Shown: positions 62,329-64,000 of the stretch, one piece after another
Position numbering within the stretch: the stretch's first letter is position 1
Layout of the letters: each line of letters begins with the position of its first letter
NCBI GenBank assembly: GCA_035505975.1
Contig: DATJQJ010000022.1
Span: forward strand, 7,477-71,476
Direction of reading: 5' to 3'
Length of the DNA stretch: 64,000 nucleotides
DNA from: CAIKOD01 sp035505975
Lineage (GTDB): Archaea > Halobacteriota > Methanomicrobia > Methanomicrobiales > Methanospirillaceae
The notes under the pieces: generated by a model
What the model saw: only the letters and a program-made list of their open reading frames with translations
Told to the model about the DNA's origin: nothing
Database searches by the model: none
Translations under genes and position numbers: made by a program

Positions 62329-62580
62329 ATGAGGACGAGTCACACGCTGCTCCTGAAATATTTCCACGACCCGCGATACACCTTCGGAAAGATATCGGTC
62401 TGCTACATCGACCGCGGAGCACCGGGCGACCGGTCATGTATCGGCGGAGAGGAGATCGTTCGCCTCGACTCCTATTATTTCGAGAAGGAATCACCCTTCG
62501 GGCCGACACCCATTCCCTATCACCGGATCACGAAAATCCTGTACGACGGCGAAACGATCTGGGAAAGGGAAGTGCAGTAA
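62329..62580 (+). CDS. DUF504 (UPF0248/MJ1316-type) protein
   Basis: 83 residues. TLLLKYFHDPRYTFGKISVCYIDRGAPGD, then the I-x-L-DSYYF segment, and the ending PYHRITKILYDGETIWERE match the MJ1316 fold family (RNA cyclic-group end recognition domain). The product probably binds RNA ends; the activity in archaea is not settled. The ATG follows GGTGATGAG; an ATG 18 nt earlier overlaps the membrane protein gene. Probably cotranscribed with it. Confidence 0.88.
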   Translation: MRTSHTLLLKYFHDPRYTFGKISVCYIDRGAPGDRSCIGGEEIVRLDSYYFEKESPFGPTPIPYHRITKILYDGETIWEREVQ

Positions 62581-62644
62581 TCATTTTTCGCCGGAGGACG
62601 AAAGGCACCACCTTTTTTACCGACCAATGATAATTTAGTATGGC

Positions 62645-62717
62645 GCCTCAGTGGCTTAGTTGGCAGAGCGGCTGACTTGTAATCAGCAGGTCCCGTGTTC
62701 AAATCACGGCTGAGGCT
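62645..62717 (+). tRNA. tRNA-Thr (UGU)
   Basis: A complete cloverleaf: acceptor GCCTCAG with CTGAGGC, D arm GGCTTAGTTGGCAGAGC, anticodon stem-loop CTGAC-TTGTAAT-like arm with UGU anticodon (GCTGACTTGTAATCAGC), T arm CCCGTGTTCAAATCACGG, discriminator T. CCA is not encoded and there is no intron. It lies at the border between core genes and the accessory right end, and its 3' half is a possible integration site. Confidence 0.95.
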
Positions 62718-63407
62718 CTTTCACACTGTGTAGGAATCCGCAGGCGATTTCCGGCTTATTTTGGGCGTATTTTCGGTACGAAATTTTCAAGTGCATAATT
62801 GGTATCAGTCGCACCACTGCGGAGGCCTTCGGGCCTCGTCTCCGAGGTGCTCCCTGGTTCTGCAGTTGATCGACGTACCCGTCGGGCATCATGTTCGCGT
62901 CGTCGTGTCCTCACTTCACTCCGTTTCGCTCCGGGCCTCCTCCGCTCATATCATGCCCTGGTTCTCCTGACCGGATCGGGAATTTAGACGGCCATAACTC
63001 CGTCGCAAGCTCCTTGTTATCGCCTTGTATTGCACGCTCCGGGACGAATGGCAGATGCCATCGGTCCCGTTCGCTGTGTACTGTTGAAACTTTGACGCTC
63101 TGTGACTCCCTCACCTTCGGCTCGGTCGGGGCGCTGGCCCTCGGTAATCTAAAAAGAAATCCGGCCGCTTTCCGTTTCACTTGCGGCCTGAAAAACGGAG
63201 GAGGGGTGCAGGCGCGGCTGAGGCCGTGCTTCCTGCGAGCACCCCACCGCCCCTTTTCGACATGAGATATGCTCTATATGGGGTCCGGAAGATGAATTTT
63301 ATCAGAATAGACATAAGGACCTGAGGCAAACATATATCCCGATCGGGTCGCGGCCGGCCAAAAGAGACTGTTTGAGACACACGTTTAATAGGCCGGAGAT
63401 CTCCCGA
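62718..63407. other. Gene-poor, hairpin-rich stretch downstream of tRNA-Thr
   Basis: 690 nt without a supportable gene. It contains strong GC hairpins (GAGGCCTTCGGGCCTC near 62822) and a run of imperfect GGAGCGAAACGGAGTGAAG-type words on the minus strand (near 62910-62945). Open frames cross it on both strands but have low-complexity, repeat-like translations. It could be remains of an inserted element; the next genes on the right (DUF6573 and excisionase-like) support that. Confidence 0.5.
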
Positions 63408-63602
63408 TCACCGGTTTTCGTGATCCTTGATGAATTTTAACAGGTGCTCTTCGCTAACCCTCCATTCCACTCCAATTTTAATGCCACAAAGTTCTTTTTT
63501 TTGAAGTAAAAGACGAACAGTCTGGACATTCAAGTGGAGGATTGTAGCAACTTCGTCGGTTGTATAAAATTGTGGGATTTTTGAATCCCGTTTCATAGTC
63601 AT
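63408..63602 (-). CDS. Excisionase-family helix-turn-helix protein
   Basis: 64 residues. FYTTDEVATILHLNVQTVRLLLQKKELCGIKIGVEWRVSEEHLLKFI is the excisionase/MerR-like winged HTH (DNA-binding domain, excisionase family). Such proteins act as recombination directionality factors or small regulators of mobile elements. GGGAGG precedes the ATG, which shares one base with the upstream DUF6573 stop (TAATG), so the two are one operon. Confidence 0.85.
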   Translation of the reverse strand: MTMKRDSKIPQFYTTDEVATILHLNVQTVRLLLQKKELCGIKIGVEWRVSEEHLLKFIKDHENR

Positions 63603-64000
63603 TAATCCTCCCAGGGGAGCATAATCGTTATCACCGGTTTCATATCGTCACCTGGTCCACATATCGCTTTGAAAGTGACCACCTCTTCATGTTCGACTGG
63701 ACATTGGATTGTTTTATCCCATTGGCTCACGCCGGGCATCAGAAATGCAACGTTGAAATAAATGCGATCGGTATGCCGGGCCTGGCTGGCTGTAACCCGG
63801 AATACATTCAATAAATCCCACAGACGGCCGTTTATACTCTGTCCGGATAATTCACCGAGGTCACCGGGGTCAATATAATGCCAGGCTTCCGATGTCAGGG
63901 CAACAGAAATTTTGATACCCGCTTCGATGGAGAGATTGAGGGGGATCTCAACAAGGACACCATCTCGCAGGGCATCGGCTCTTGTATAGACTGAGATGAT
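63602..64000 (-). CDS. DUF6573 family protein (partial, start outside window)
   Basis: The visible 132 residues begin IISVYTRADALRDGVLVEIP and end CGPGDDMKPVITIMLPWED, closely following the DUF6573 pattern (S-Y-x-RAQAI-x-DGVL-V-D at the start; CGPGDDGEPVITIMLPGED at the end; GRLWDLLNVFR in the middle). The family is common on plasmids, phages and integrative elements; its function is unknown. The frame is open to the window edge, so the start lies outside. Operon partner of the excisionase-like gene. Confidence 0.85.
   Translation of the reverse strand: MISVYTRADALRDGVLVEIPLNLSIEAGIKISVALTSEAWHYIDPGDLGELSGQSINGRLWDLLNVFRVTASQARHTDRIYFNVAFLMPGVSQWDKTIQCPVEHEEVVTFKAICGPGDDMKPVITIMLPWED

Noticed and set aside
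62911..63380. Two overlapping minus-strand frames (67 and 89 codons) between tRNA-Thr and the excisionase-like gene
   Set aside because: They overlap by GTGA like real genes, but no ribosome binding site or family is seen and the region is full of hairpin and repeat-like words. Kept only as a possibility.
1..64000. CRISPR array or cas genes
   Set aside because: No regularly spaced direct repeats of 20-40 nt and no Cas-like proteins were seen.

Overview
This is a 64 kb stretch of a euryarchaeal chromosome, most likely from a hydrogenotrophic methanogen of the Methanomicrobiales (Methanoregula-like). That placement is inference. It rests on the methanogenesis-marker radical SAM protein Mmp10 (McrA arginine methylation), the methanogen-type (type 2) seryl-tRNA synthetase, a TfrA/TfrB-type thiol:fumarate reductase, a coenzyme F390 synthetase-like ligase, HypF, archaeal ribosomal proteins (L37e, S3Ae, S15), LSm, SepF, and many Thr/Pro-rich PEGA, PKD and SBBP surface proteins. 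Many genes start 20-30 nt after a TATA-like box and look leaderless; others have clear GGAGG-type ribosome binding sites.

Layout. 0-7 kb: oxygen and redox defence (truncated peroxiredoxin, AhpD-like protein, desulforedoxin-like protein, zinc ribbon, flavodoxin-type protein, rubrerythrin, glutaredoxin-AhpF-like fusion), plus RadC, an orphan DNA methyltransferase and a CTP-dependent lipid-kinase-like membrane protein. 7-17 kb: tfrBA divergent from lysC-purM, then ZPR1/sepF, a PUA protein and the lsm-rpl37e-purF operon. 17-23 kb: initiator tRNA-Met, thioredoxin, and a compact signalling operon of HTH-FHA protein, membrane Ser/Thr kinase and PP2C phosphatase. 23-33 kb: Lhr-type helicase, ABC-2 exporter, HEAT-repeat protein, class II LysRS, Lon-type protease. 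33-41 kb: secreted or surface proteins, including an adjacent pair with dockerin-like and cohesin-like modules, then a radical SAM/SPASM protein. 41-46 kb: a cobalamin-binding protein carrying the full sequence signature of B12 light sensors, an F390 synthetase-like ligase, TspO and a class II photolyase. 46-55 kb: HypF, two winged-helix regulators with a zinc-ribbon helicase, PH-domain protein, methyltransferase-like protein, ApgM. 55-62 kb: the archaeal cluster rps15-DHH-pcc1-serS-rps3ae, mmp10, small basic and membrane proteins, DUF504. 62.6-64 kb: tRNA-Thr followed by a gene-poor stretch and the edge of an accessory element (excisionase-like HTH plus DUF6573).

The most interesting points are (i) the putative light/oxygen-stress neighbourhood at 41-46 kb, (ii) the HTH-FHA/kinase/PP2C operon, which looks like a self-contained phospho-Thr pathway ending in a DNA-binding protein, (iii) the cohesin/dockerin-like surface pair, and (iv) a family of about 150-nt structured intergenic repeats present at least five times, one copy lying inside an element bounded by 18-bp terminal inverted repeats. 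No CRISPR array, rRNA or mcr operon was seen.
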